A stretch of DNA of 64,000 nucleotides, from contig NZ_CP070969.1 in NCBI RefSeq assembly GCF_017086365.1, positions 3,038,001 to 3,102,000 on the forward strand, written 5' to 3'. The stretch's first letter is position 1, and every line of letters begins with the position of its first letter. The notes under the pieces were generated by a model. The model was not told where the DNA came from. It did no database searches and saw only the letters and a list, made by a program, of their open reading frames with translations. The DNA comes from Paenibacillus tianjinensis (lineage in GTDB: Bacteria; Bacillota; Bacilli; Paenibacillales; Paenibacillaceae). Positions 9,639-18,414 of the stretch are shown here, piece by piece. A program made the translations under genes and the position numbers.

Positions 9639-9928
9639 GTCGAAGTCGCCCCCATATTCAAATCATATCTAGGATTATAATGTCGATTTAACAGAGTTGC
9701 TGTGCGATTTGTTCGTTATAAAAACATGTTATGCCCATCAATTCTACATACTTTCCCCAAAGTCAGTTGGTATCCTTAGGCTACATCAAAGAAAACAAAT
9801 AACATTAATATTAAAGGAGCCATTCCTGTAATGAATTAAATTGAGGTTTGAACAAAAAAAGCGCCTCCTGTATGCTGGGTCTCGAATGCAGTCACATTCA
9901 TGCCCGAATTAAAAGGAGTACGCTCACT

Positions 9929-11224
9929 ATGAAGTATAAACAATCGAAGAAACAGAATCAACGAATCATTCGAATTTCCGAAAATACCCTTGTGGTCGGC
10001 GCAGATATCGCCAAAGAAACCCATGTGGCCCGCGCTATCGATTTTCGCGGGATTGAACTGGGGAAGGATTGTGTGTTCTCCAATACCCGTACCGGGCTAG
10101 AGCAACTGGTTCAGTGGATGAAGGAGCTTCAGCGGGAGCATGCCAAGAGCGACGTCCTCTTCGGCATTGAGCCCACCGGACACTACTGGTTTACACTGGC
10201 GGAATATTTAGGGCGGCAGGGCATTCCTTTGGTCATTGTGAATCCCCATCACGTACACAAAAGTAAAGAACTTGAAGACAATTCACCCACCAAAAACGAC
10301 TATAAAGATGCCAAAGTCATTGCTGATTTGGTGCGAAACGGGAAGTACAGCGAACCTAAACTGCCGACGAGCGTTTACGCCGACCTGCGGATTCTCATGA
10401 ATCTTCGGGAGAAAATCATGGTGAACTTCGGACAGGTGCAAAGGCGGGTGCAGAACTGGCTGGATCGCTTTTTTCCGGAGTACACGCAGGTATTTAAAGA
10501 CTGGGAAGGCAAGGCTTCACGCATTACGCTTGGCGAGTTTCCAACGCCAGGTGAAGTCGTAGAGATGGGCACAGAGGCCATTGTACAGCGGTGGAAGAAA
10601 GACGTGAAACGAGCCGTAGGAGCCAAACGAGCTCAGTACCTCATGGAAACGGCGAGAAGTTCCATCGGTCTAACCGAAGGACTTCCTGCAGCAAAAATAG
10701 AGATTAAAATGCTTCTGGAACAGTACGAAATGTTCGCAAGACAACTCGAAGAGATTCTGGCCGAGGTGGAGCGTCTACTTTCTCAAATCCCAGGAACGGA
10801 GGAGATGCTCACCGTGCCGGGCGTGGCCGTGGTCACCTTGGCGGGGTTCCTGGCGGAAGTCGGGGATCTGAGCGGTTACGAGCATGGACAGCAGATTATT
10901 CGGCTCGCCGGACTGAATCTCAAAGAGAACAGTTCAGGAAAGAAAAAAGGCAAATCCAGCATTACCAAACGTGGACGCGCAAGGCTAAGGGCCCTGCTGT
11001 TCCGGGCAGTGATGCCCATGGTAGCAAAGAACGCCGAGTTTAAGGCGCTGCACCAGTACTTCACCAAACGAAGTCAGAATCCACTGAAGAAAAAGCAATC
11101 CATTGTGGCGTTGTGTGGGAAACTCATACGTGTCCTGCATACGCTGGGCACCAAGCAAATTCCGTACGATGCAAACGACGTTTTAGGGCCGGTACGTCAG
11201 GCCCAGTTACAGATGGCAGCTTAA
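9929..11224 (+). CDS. IS110-family DEDD transposase
   Basis: About 431 residues from ATG 9929, preceded by AAAGGAG; an ATG-less extension to 9848 is open but has no site. The N-terminal RuvC-like DEDD domain shows Asp in VVGADIAKETH, Glu in FGIEPTGHYW, and Asp pairs in KNDYKDAKVIADL. The C-terminal Transposase_20-type domain has IPGTEEMLTVPGVAVVTLAG (split) and the ENSSG serine region. This enzyme moves DNA using a bridge RNA made by the element. It looks intact. It inserted between the nuclease gene and the Fe-S chaperone remnant. Confidence 0.93.
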   Translation: MKYKQSKKQNQRIIRISENTLVVGADIAKETHVARAIDFRGIELGKDCVFSNTRTGLEQLVQWMKELQREHAKSDVLFGIEPTGHYWFTLAEYLGRQGIPLVIVNPHHVHKSKELEDNSPTKNDYKDAKVIADLVRNGKYSEPKLPTSVYADLRILMNLREKIMVNFGQVQRRVQNWLDRFFPEYTQVFKDWEGKASRITLGEFPTPGEVVEMGTEAIVQRWKKDVKRAVGAKRAQYLMETARSSIGLTEGLPAAKIEIKMLLEQYEMFARQLEEILAEVERLLSQIPGTEEMLTVPGVAVVTLAGFLAEVGDLSGYEHGQQIIRLAGLNLKENSSGKKKGKSSITKRGRARLRALLFRAVMPMVAKNAEFKALHQYFTKRSQNPLKKKQSIVALCGKLIRVLHTLGTKQIPYDANDVLGPVRQAQLQMAA

Positions 11225-11510
11225 GAAAAACCGAAATCACGTTTCTCACCGGACTGAAATGACCAAAGACAATGGAAGCACGGAGCAGCCGTAGGTTTTT
11301 CACCATAAGGGCAAAGACCCTGTAAAGGAGCAAGAAACGGCGTCCACCTTTTGAGAGGCAGAACGAAGGAATGTAAGGGCAACGACCCCGCGTGACATGG
11401 GAGGGTAAGCCGTCAAAAGAAGGTGTGGATATCCAAAGTGCGATCAGTGGAAGTATCCATGGGCTGGGGACAAGGTTCCCCAATCTCTATTCCCGCCACC
11501 GGCTCCACCA
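11225..11510 (+). ncRNA. Candidate bridge RNA region of the IS110 element
   Basis: About 285 non-coding bases after the transposase with several small hairpins: GGG-CAAAGA-CCC (11309-11320), a near copy GGG-CAACGA-CCC (11377-11388), and GGGGA/TCCCC near 11465-11480. In IS1111-group members of the family the bridge RNA is encoded downstream of the transposase. Assignment is by position and structure only. Confidence 0.35.
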
Positions 11511-11626
11511 GAAAATATTGTCATCCTTACATGACTTCTCCAGCCCTCATCAAGTCAATGGCTGAAAATCTAAGAACGAGTGAGTAAACGAGAGAAAATA
11601 TTAATTTATAGTGGGAGTGATAACGA

Positions 11627-11956
11627 ATGGCTGGCTGTTGTCAGACACCTCTCAAAAAGCCAACAACGCCTACTCAATGTCCTGTTTGCAAACAAAAGGG
11701 GAAAGGTGTTCAATTGATTACCCTCAAAGCATTGCTTAAACCAAGAGCTTTAGAAACTATTCACACTGAATCGACTTACACTTTTTGTACTAATTCAGTC
11801 TGTGAAGTTGTCTATTTTAGCGATGTGCAGACCTTTGGCAAAGATATGCTCAAAGTCTCGGTGTTCCAAAAAGACGATGCGTTGGATGTACCTGTTTGTT
11901 ATTGCTTTGGATGGACAAGAGAACGTTTATTAGGTAGCGTCAAGAAGTTTGTGTAA
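11627..11956 (+). pseudogene. Truncated CopZ-type Fe-S metallochaperone domain
   Basis: 109 residues: MAGCCQTP, a CPVCKQKGKGV zinc-ribbon-like motif, CTNSVCEVVYF, and DVPVCYCFGW. These cysteine motifs match the N-terminal [2Fe-2S]/zinc domain of the Archaeoglobus CopZ family (putative iron-sulfur metallochaperones). The family normally continues past CYCFGWTRE into more cysteines; here it ends with an unrelated GSVKKFV tail and runs into an inverted MFS gene fragment. The start has a GGGAGTG site. It is probably a deletion product, and copper delivery by the intact family is established only for homologues. Confidence 0.7.
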
Positions 11957-11959
11957 AAG

Positions 11960-12990
11960 AGTAGAAGTAACTCCTCGGAATGTGCAGTAGTGCGAGAATT
12001 CCACCTGCAAATGACAGTAACGTATAGCTGGAATGGCCACAACCATACCGGACATTATTCCCCCAAATGCTCCTCCCAAAGCAATCAAGACATCTACAGA
12101 ACCTTGTGTTTTTGCGCGATTGGATGGAGTCGTTGAATCCACAATGAGTGCTGTACCGCTAATTAGACCGAAGTTCCATCCTAATCCAAGCAAAGCAAGA
12201 GCAATGATCAGAACCGACAAAGAATCAGCAGGGGCAACAGCAGCAAGAATACCCGCGCCAAAAAGTGTTACGCCAGCTGCAAATGCCATTGCAGTTCGTC
12301 CAATCTTATCTACGAGAATCCCTGTGATTAAAGAAGGAAGATATATAGAACCAATGTGGATGACAATCACCAGCCCGACCTCACTTAACCCATGCCCATA
12401 ATGTCTCATATGTACAGGTGTCATTGTCATCAACCATGACGATCTGCGTTAAAATCATTACGGTTGCCCCAACGATTACTCCGCGCTTATTCTTGGCTAG
12501 GCTTCCCGAGTGCTCTTCTGAGAGATCGCCCCATCTACTTTTTTCTGGCTGCTACTGCATTTGCAACGAGAAGAGGGTCAGGACGAAGAAAAGCTAAAAG
12601 CACTAAACCGGCAAGAATGTAGGCTGCAGCTCCAAGAATAAAAGGGCAAGCCAGAGCAGGGACTCCAAGTGCCACAGCAAAGCGGCCCATAGGTTCAACC
12701 AGATTTGGACCTGCGACAGCACCAAGGGTGGTTGATACCATTGCGATACTAACCGCTGTCGCACGCTTGGTGGAACTCGCTAGGTCTGTACCTGCATAAC
12801 GTGCCTGTAAATTTGTTGCAGTTCCTGCACCATAAATGAGCTGTGAAAGGAAGAAAAATACAATATTATTCGTATATACTGCAAGCACAACTCCAACGGC
12901 ACCTATGCCACCGGTCAAGAACCCACTAGCAAGACCCAGACGTCGTCCATAACGTTGGGAAAGTTGTCCGACCAGTAATCGAGATGTCAA
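11960..12990 (-). pseudogene. MFS transporter pseudogene
   Basis: Two minus-strand pieces of one major facilitator protein. The upstream piece (12990 to 12535) contains RLLVGQLSQRYGRRLGLASG, the MFS loop motif, and four to five helices. The downstream piece (12433 to 11960) contains GILVDKIGRTAMAFAAG and further helices. Between them the frame continues only after two single-base shifts (near 12535 and 12430). The N-terminus before RLLVGQ and the C-terminus after AIPAIRY are absent. Substrate unknown. It is bounded on the left by the chaperone remnant and on the right by a caspase-like remnant. Confidence 0.85.
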
Positions 12991-13047
12991 GTGTATTGAA
13001 TCGTGAAGTGACGGGACACCTAATTATTCAATCTGATTACTTACTAA

Positions 13048-13493
13048 CTCACCAGTGGTCTTAACAAAGCTCAAGTGAGGCAATCTATTCACAAATTATT
13101 TAGTGGTTCAAATGATGTAGCACTACTGTATTTTTATGGATATGGAGTTGTAAATTTATCAGGTGGTAATATTGCACAACTAGGAGAAGGGAAGAGGGCA
13201 CTGTACTGACGGCCAGTAGATCATATGAGCGGCAGTAGAACTAAAGGGTGCTGGAGTTTTAAGGTAAATTGGAGTTTGGTTTAATTCTCCTGAAGAAGAA
13301 CATAAACCTGATCCTTCGTATGAATTTATAAGTGGAAGTCCTATGCTGCCAATGTTCAGATATATAAGGAACTTCAAAAGTTAGTATCGGTCGGACTCGT
13401 AAAGCCTTTTTTGCAGCAAGGAATTCGAAGTCATGTAGATTAACAGCTATGGGATATCAGTAATGGCGATTGGTTAATGATGGTAAGGTTTAA
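13048..13493 (+). pseudogene. Degenerate caspase-like (C14-type) gene fragment
   Basis: No intact frame. Early on, a frame reads QSIHKLFSGSNDVALLYFYG followed by YGVVNLSGGNIAQ, like the catalytic His region of bacterial caspase-domain proteins (ALLYFSGHG). Near the end, SKSCRLTAMGYQ, a stop, then WRLVNDGKV resembles a C-terminal tail of such proteins. In-frame stops and shifts lie between. Function lost. Assignment is from remembered motifs and should be tested by search. Confidence 0.45.
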
Positions 13494-13542
13494 AGTGACA
13501 AAACTTATTGCTAGCTCACTAGGCTTGAGTTTATTAATGTAC

Positions 13543-13580
13543 GAAAAGAGTCGATCAATTCAATTGGTCGACTCTTTTCT
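13543..13580. terminator. Palindromic terminator
   Basis: GAAAAGAGTCGA/TCGACTCTTTTC with a 13-base loop; A tract on one side and T tract on the other, so active either way. Confidence 0.75.
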
Positions 13581-13630
13581 GTTAGTCAAGCAACCTATAT
13601 AAGATAAGGACAATCCAACAAAAATAATTC

Positions 13631-13659
13631 TTTACAAAGTGCCCACTGTATCATATATT
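13631..13659 (+). promoter_or_regulatory. Promoter of the multicopper oxidase operon
   Basis: TTTACA (13631-13636) and TATATT (13654-13659) with a 17-base spacer, about 120 bases before the oxidase start. Confidence 0.6.
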
Positions 13660-13670
13660 CTAACCAAGAT

Positions 13671-13739
13671 AAATGTTTCCTCAAGGAAACATTTTTAGAT
13701 TAGGGGTAAAATGATTTTAATTTAAACCATTTTGCCCTA
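13671..13739 (+). promoter_or_regulatory. Hairpin leader, possible attenuator
   Basis: Right after the promoter, AAATGTTTCC/GGAAACATTT closes a TCAA loop and is followed by TTAGA. A second stem pairs TAGGG..AAAATG (13701-13713) with CATTTT..CCCTA (13728-13739). A terminator-like hairpin inside the leader suggests control by transcription or mRNA structure. Confidence 0.45.
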
Positions 13740-13780
13740 AGGAAAGGTTTTAACTTAAATTAACTCGGAGGTGAATAGGA

Positions 13781-14824
13781 ATGTCTTCTAATAATAAGCA
13801 GAACTTATCAAGAAGAAGTATTTTGAAAATGGGCGCAGCAGGAGTAGTGGGGGTGTTAGGAACTAGTTTTTTTAACACTAGTTCATTATTCACCAAGACA
13901 GCTAATGCCATGGATAAGAAGGAAATGCATCACACTTTGAAAAGTCAAATGAATCAGGGGATGGTTCACGGTTATGATCCAGGAACGGATTCAACTCCAG
14001 GGCTGGAAGCAGCGGTTAAAGCGCTAACCGCATTCGATTATGGGGTAGTAAGTAAAGCGCCTGATGGCAGAACCATTAGGGAATATAATATTCTTGCCTG
14101 GGATGCAGAGGTGGAAATTGCAAAAGGTATTAATTTTCCGGGATGGACATTCAACGGTACGATTCCTGGCCCAACCTTACGATGTACAGAAGGGGACATT
14201 ATTCGAATAAAGTTCGGGAACGGATCAGCGCATCCGCATTCCATACATCTGCATGGCATACATCCAACTAATATGGACGGTTTGGAGCCTGTCCCTACCG
14301 GGAAAGAATTCGTCTATGAGTTTGAAGCCAAACCCGCTGGATTGCAGCCTTATCATTGTCACGTACCGCCTCTTGCGAGGCATATTCATAAGGGATTATA
14401 TGGTCATTTTATTATTGATCCAAAGAAACCACGAAAACAGGCAAAAGAGTTAAGCATGGTCATGAATGGATTCGATTTGGATTTAGATGGGGAAAATGAA
14501 GTATACACGGTGAACGGATACGCATTCGCTTATCAATCCAGACCGATTAAAGTAAAGGTTGGAGAATTAGTTCGGATTTATTTGAGCAACTTGACGGAAT
14601 TCGATCCTATCAATTCATTTCATCTGCATTCCAATTATTTTCACTATTACCCCACTGGTGCTGATCCTGACGCGCGTCCGTTGTTTACGGATACGATCAT
14701 GCAATGCCAAGGCGAAAGGGGCATTATTGAGATTACCTTTCCAACTCCAGGTAGATACATGTTTCATGCCCATCAGAGTGAGTTTACTGAGCTCGGATGG
14801 ATGGGTTTTTTCGAAGTTGAGTGA
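13781..14824 (+). CDS. Tat-exported two-domain multicopper oxidase
   Basis: 347 residues. The N-terminus has a twin-arginine signal (SRRSILKMGAAGVVGVLG) and a cleavage-like TANAM. Cupredoxin domain 1 has HPHSIHLHG and YHCHVPPLARHIHKGLYG, giving trinuclear-site His and a type-1 Cys. Domain 2 has NSFHLHSNYFHYYP and MFHAHQSEFTELGWMG without a Cys, so the type-1 copper seems confined to domain 1 (two-domain, type-C-like arrangement). It would oxidise Cu(I) or organic substrates outside the membrane. RBS CGGAGGTG. It leads an operon with a ZIP transporter and tatA, its likely export partner. Confidence 0.9.
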   Translation: MSSNNKQNLSRRSILKMGAAGVVGVLGTSFFNTSSLFTKTANAMDKKEMHHTLKSQMNQGMVHGYDPGTDSTPGLEAAVKALTAFDYGVVSKAPDGRTIREYNILAWDAEVEIAKGINFPGWTFNGTIPGPTLRCTEGDIIRIKFGNGSAHPHSIHLHGIHPTNMDGLEPVPTGKEFVYEFEAKPAGLQPYHCHVPPLARHIHKGLYGHFIIDPKKPRKQAKELSMVMNGFDLDLDGENEVYTVNGYAFAYQSRPIKVKVGELVRIYLSNLTEFDPINSFHLHSNYFHYYPTGADPDARPLFTDTIMQCQGERGIIEITFPTPGRYMFHAHQSEFTELGWMGFFEVE

Positions 14825-14842
14825 CATTAGGAGGGGTATATT

Positions 14843-16042
14843 GTGCAGACCGAACCATTAAATAAAAAACGAAATTACGGAACGGTGTGGTTATTGGGGA
14901 TATTACCGCTGTTGCTCTTGGCAGGGATGATCTACGTTTTTGGCAATTGGGGAACAGGTGTTGATGAACAGCAAGCTGCTCCAATTGAAGTATTGAATAT
15001 CGAACGTATAATACTGACAGATGAGGGATTTGAGGTGAGGGTTTTGAATTCAGGACCTGAACCACTAACTATTGCACAGGTTGTAGTGGACGGCTCGTTT
15101 TGGAATGCCTCTTATACACCAAGCTCAACTATTGAACGGTTGGGAAATGCAACAGTCTATGTCCCTTATCCATGGGTTGAAGGCGATCCGCATGAAATAA
15201 AGCTCATTACAGAAAACGGTCTAATCTTTGTAGGTGATGTAGCGGCAGCCATGAAAACGCCTGAGGCAGATAGCAACCGGTTTATGCAATACTCGTTAAT
15301 CGGAATTTACGTAGGAGTAATTCCAGTTGGTCTCGGTTTGATGTGGTATCCATTTATGCGTCGTTTTTCCTCTAAGGGGATTCAGGGCGTTTTGGCATTT
15401 ACTGTAGGTTTGTTGTTCTTTCTTGCCATTGACACGATTCAAGAGGGATTAGAATTGGGAGTGGAGGCTCCAGGCGTGTTTCAAGGAACGGGACTCGTAT
15501 GGTTTGGAGCTCTACTCAGCTTTTTATTTTTACTTGCAGTTGATCAGACCAATATTAAGAAGAATACAGTTGAGCGTAATTATGGCAAGCAAGTTTCCTA
15601 CAAAATAGCAGGCGGGATCGGTCTCCATAATCTCGGTGAGGGTCTTGCGATTGGTGCAGCCTTTGCCGCGGGTGAGGCAGCACTGGGTACATTCCTCATT
15701 ATCGGATTCACACTTCATAATATAACAGAAGGCATCGGAATAGCAGCTCCACTCTTGAAGGCAAGACCGACTATTAAAACTTTTCTTGCATTGGCCATTT
15801 TAGGAGGGGCTCCAGCAATCGTAGGTACCTGGATAGGAGGATTTGTCTTTAATCAAACATTGGCGGCTCTGTTCTTCGGTATTGGTGCCGGTGCAATTGT
15901 TCAAGTTATATATGTTATTACTAAAATGATTGTAAGGGATGCCAAAGCGGAAGGTGCTCCCAGCGTATCGTGGCTCAATTTTGGCGGACTCACACTGGGA
16001 ATCCTGTTGATGTATGTAACCGCACTGTTAGTGAATTTCTAA
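14843..16042 (+). CDS. ZIP-family metal transporter with extracytoplasmic N-domain
   Basis: 399 residues starting at GTG 14843 behind AGGAGGGG. One N-terminal helix (about 13-34) is followed by a soluble beta-rich domain (about 45-135) and a C-terminal ZIP-like bundle. Metal-site signatures are GLHNLGEGLAIGAA and TLHNITEGIGIAAP (HNxxEG type), plus DTIQEGLE. ZIP proteins move Zn, Fe or Mn; the direction and metal here are unknown. It starts 18 bases after the oxidase stop, and the soluble domain could face the oxidase, which suggests joint work. Confidence 0.85.
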   Translation: MQTEPLNKKRNYGTVWLLGILPLLLLAGMIYVFGNWGTGVDEQQAAPIEVLNIERIILTDEGFEVRVLNSGPEPLTIAQVVVDGSFWNASYTPSSTIERLGNATVYVPYPWVEGDPHEIKLITENGLIFVGDVAAAMKTPEADSNRFMQYSLIGIYVGVIPVGLGLMWYPFMRRFSSKGIQGVLAFTVGLLFFLAIDTIQEGLELGVEAPGVFQGTGLVWFGALLSFLFLLAVDQTNIKKNTVERNYGKQVSYKIAGGIGLHNLGEGLAIGAAFAAGEAALGTFLIIGFTLHNITEGIGIAAPLLKARPTIKTFLALAILGGAPAIVGTWIGGFVFNQTLAALFFGIGAGAIVQVIYVITKMIVRDAKAEGAPSVSWLNFGGLTLGILLMYVTALLVNF

Positions 16043-16070
16043 TGGATAGAATGGGGAGATGGATGTGCCA

Positions 16071-16250
16071 ATGAATATAGGGGTTGCGGGAATGATATTG
16101 CTTGTCATTTTGGGACTGCTTCTTTTCGGACCCTCTAAATTGCCGCAGCTGGGAAGAGCGATCGGCACAACCTTATCTGAGTTCAAAAGAGGAGCAAAGG
16201 GACTAGTTGAATCTGAAGAGAAAACAGAAAATAATAAGGATGTACTATAG
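16071..16250 (+). CDS. tatA: Twin-arginine translocase subunit TatA
   Basis: 59 residues from ATG 16071 (MNIGVAGMILLVILGLLLFG, then PSKLPQLGRAIG), the canonical TatA pattern: one helix, the FGPxKLPxLGR hinge, and an amphipathic helix (TLSEFKRGAKGL). An ATG at 16059 is in frame but abuts the GGGGAG site, so the later ATG is preferred. It is the third gene of an operon headed by a Tat substrate, consistent with a dedicated export subunit; no tatC is here. Confidence 0.9.
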   Translation: MNIGVAGMILLVILGLLLFGPSKLPQLGRAIGTTLSEFKRGAKGLVESEEKTENNKDVL

Positions 16251-16279
16251 AAGTATCGGACTATCGGAACGATCTAAAA

Positions 16280-16312
16280 AAGATGGGGCATTCGCTGCGA
16301 TTGCCCCATCTT
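16280..16312. terminator. Terminator after tatA
   Basis: Perfect 11-bp stem AAGATGGGGCA/TGCCCCATCTT. The T tract is on the minus-strand side, so it may serve both directions. Confidence 0.65.
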
Positions 16313-16369
16313 CATTGGACCTAAATTAAGCTTTCTTGCTCCGTTCAATCAAGATCGTCAGACTAACCA

Positions 16370-16765
16370 AAGCAACAAAAGTTGAACTTGATTATTAGTT
16401 TTACTCGCTTAGCTACGGAAATGGCTTCTTTCGGAGTAACCTGCAGTAATGCTTCCATATTCTGTGGGCTTTTTCCATGCCATATCCTTCAAGCAGCTCA
16501 TTAAGGCCAAAAAGAATGGCATCGAGCGTCGCTTCTTTCCACTCCCCAATGGATACGGCACCCACTAAAAAGTATCAATATTATATTTTCGTTTTACTAC
16601 ATTTTTCAAACAGCGAATGAAGGTTGTGTATCCGCTGATAATCGTTGCCGTTAGATATAAAAGAATAGAGGCTTGTTTATCAAACACACCTTTTAGCAAT
16701 AAAGCTGGTGCTCGGCGTTCATATTGTCGCTGAAAATGCAGGAGATGTGATTTACGCCTCGACAC
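16370..16765 (-). pseudogene. P1B-type metal ATPase gene fragment
   Basis: Minus-strand frames read LTATIISGYTTFIRCLKNVV, then after a stop VSIGEWKEATLDAILFGLNE and LLEGYGMEKA, then in a shifted frame NMEALLQVTPKEAISVAKRV. This order equals the first membrane helices of Zn/Cd-type P1B ATPases (usually GEWxEAA..FLF..SE.LE.YSMDKARxSI..LM..APKEA). Only this part survives; the CPC, DKTGT and nucleotide domains are absent. Confidence 0.65.
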
Positions 16766-16820
16766 TTGTAGTCAAATTTGGGTTAACAGTGCAGGACCTA
16801 CGAGAGAGCCTTGTCTAAAA

Positions 16821-16842
16821 ATGGGTGACTTCGGTCGCCCAT
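16821..16842. terminator. UUCG-loop hairpin
   Basis: ATGGGTGAC-TTCG-GTCGCCCAT, a very stable stem with a UUCG tetraloop and an AT-rich tail. Possibly a terminator. Confidence 0.45.
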
Positions 16843-16912
16843 ATTAATTATTAGTTGTGACTGGGTTTTCTGCTGAGATATATGTCCCCCAAAAGCATGC
16901 TTTTTGACACGG

Positions 16913-16946
16913 GAAAAACAGCATCTAATCTAATGCTGCTGTTTTC
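16913..16946 (-). terminator. Terminator of the ACR3 gene
   Basis: AAAACAGCA with TGCT-GCTGTTTT; on the minus strand it ends in GCTGTTTTTC. It overlaps the last codons of the transporter gene. Confidence 0.6.
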
Positions 16947-17925
16947 GGGTATTTTTGTGCTGTACATCCCGTAATACGAATGAAGGCACGATTCGTATAT
17001 AAATGAGTTCTCCTACCAATTCCACAATGGTTTGAGTAACAATTACCGCAGAGGCTATTGTAGCCCATTCATCCGGTAATGAGAGTGCCAAAGGAAGGAC
17101 GACAAGCGAATTTCTAGTTCCTGAACTAAAAATGAGCGCTCTCCCTGCTCCAACATCTAAACGGAACAACGCTGCAACCATTCGCGATAAAAACGGCATC
17201 AGAATAAGAAATAAAATATAAACCGGAATTACATATACAATAACATCAAAGTCGTTGTAAACCTTCCCAATTTGAGATGCCACCACAATAATAAGAGCTA
17301 ATGCCATAAACGGAACCGGTAACCAAGCAGTTGCATTTAATATGGTTTTTCCTCTTGCTTTACCTTTTGCCCATAACTGTGTAATGATCGCAAGCAATAG
17401 AGGAATTACAATCAGGAAAAAGAATGCTTCTACAAATGGCCCAACCTTTACAATTCGGGCAGTTTCCTCCCCCATAAATAACCACAAATAAACAGGGAGC
17501 AAGATCATTTGAACGACAAATAATATAGGTGTCGCTGCGAGTATAAGCCTTTCATTTCCGCGTCCAAGTTGTGTAAAAACGATTACATAGTCAATACATG
17601 GAGTTAAAAGCACCAAATACACACCCACTAAAATAGGCGAAGACTGCGGGAAAATCTGTGTTAATAGCCATACAACAATAGGTGCGATTACAAAATTAGA
17701 AGCCAATAAAGCTCCGATGAATCTTCTATTTGAAAATGATTCTCGTAATTGCAGAAAAGGGATTTGCGCAAACATTCCATAGAGAAGAATCGCAAGTATT
17801 GGAGAAATAGTTATATGAAGCGAAGATCCTACCTTTGGACTAACCAATCCTAAAACCCCACCAATAATTAGAGCAATTACATATAACCAAATTTGTTGAT
17901 GTTCAAGTTTCTCTCTCGTTATCAT
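16930..17925 (-). CDS. ACR3/BASS-family arsenite efflux transporter
   Basis: 331 residues, about ten membrane helices, in the size range of ACR3 pumps. The motif VYLVLLTPCIDYVIVFTQLG carries the Cys that is essential in ACR3 proteins, and FSSGTRNSLVVLPLALSLP is the conserved discontinuous helix. It extrudes As(OH)3 using the proton gradient. RBS AAGGGGG precedes the ATG. An arsM remnant lies upstream in the same orientation and a second ACR3 fragment lies beyond it, so this was once a richer arsenic locus. No arsR adjoins it. Confidence 0.87.
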   Translation of the reverse strand: MITREKLEHQQIWLYVIALIIGGVLGLVSPKVGSSLHITISPILAILLYGMFAQIPFLQLRESFSNRRFIGALLASNFVIAPIVVWLLTQIFPQSSPILVGVYLVLLTPCIDYVIVFTQLGRGNERLILAATPILFVVQMILLPVYLWLFMGEETARIVKVGPFVEAFFFLIVIPLLLAIITQLWAKGKARGKTILNATAWLPVPFMALALIIVVASQIGKVYNDFDVIVYVIPVYILFLILMPFLSRMVAALFRLDVGAGRALIFSSGTRNSLVVLPLALSLPDEWATIASAVIVTQTIVELVGELIYIRIVPSFVLRDVQHKNTRKQQH

Positions 17926-18021
17926 CGTCTATCCCCCTTCATCCTTTAAGGGAATTGTATCATGTTACTGCTATAATCATGTTCCACAAATCATGTTTAT
18001 TAAACGCATTAAATTTCACAA

Positions 18022-18412
18022 CTAGGGCGGGATACTGATAGAAGCCTCAGCCGTAGTCACGATATCCGAGATTACCAGACGCCCATCTGGCTGAAGTACC
18101 CGGAATGCTTCGCGAAATTCCTGTTGTTTATCGGGGGAAAGATTAATCACGCAGTTGGAGATAATGACATGGACCGTAATATCGGCGAGGGGAAGATGCT
18201 CAATTTCACCCAAACGGAACTCCTTATTATCAAACCGTCCTTTGACGGCATTATCTCGTACAAGACTAATCATCTCAGGTGTCATATCGACACCGATGAG
18301 GCCCTGCTCGCCTACCTGACGAGAGCCTAGTACGCAATCAAACCCCTCACCGCTTCCAAGGTCCAGAACGTATTTACTAGCCTGTAATTCTGCAATCGTC
18401 AGCGGATTGCTG
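18022..18412 (-). pseudogene. arsM: arsM (arsenite methyltransferase) fragment
   Basis: An open minus-strand stretch with no start reads NPLTIAELQASKYVLDLGSG, EGFDCVLGSRQVGEQGLIGV, DMTPEM..., and NCVINLSPDKQQEFREAFRV. These are the SAM-binding and Cys-containing core motifs of ArsM. The N-terminus is cut at 18412 and the C-terminus ends abruptly in SISIPP-stop. The normal enzyme has about 260 or more residues; about 130 remain. Confidence 0.85.
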
Positions 18413-18414
18413 CA

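Larger units (their letters stand above)
9840..11510 (+). mobile_element. IS110-family insertion sequence (ends approximate)
   Basis: One DEDD transposase gene plus a long structured non-coding 3' flank. IS110-type elements lack classical terminal inverted repeats and I could not fix the ends; the limits are estimates from where coding and structure stop. Confidence 0.6.

Noticed and set aside
13781..14824. Copper nitrite reductase
   Set aside because: HCH...H and HLH patterns of a trinuclear oxidase site are present, and the NirK arrangement is not.
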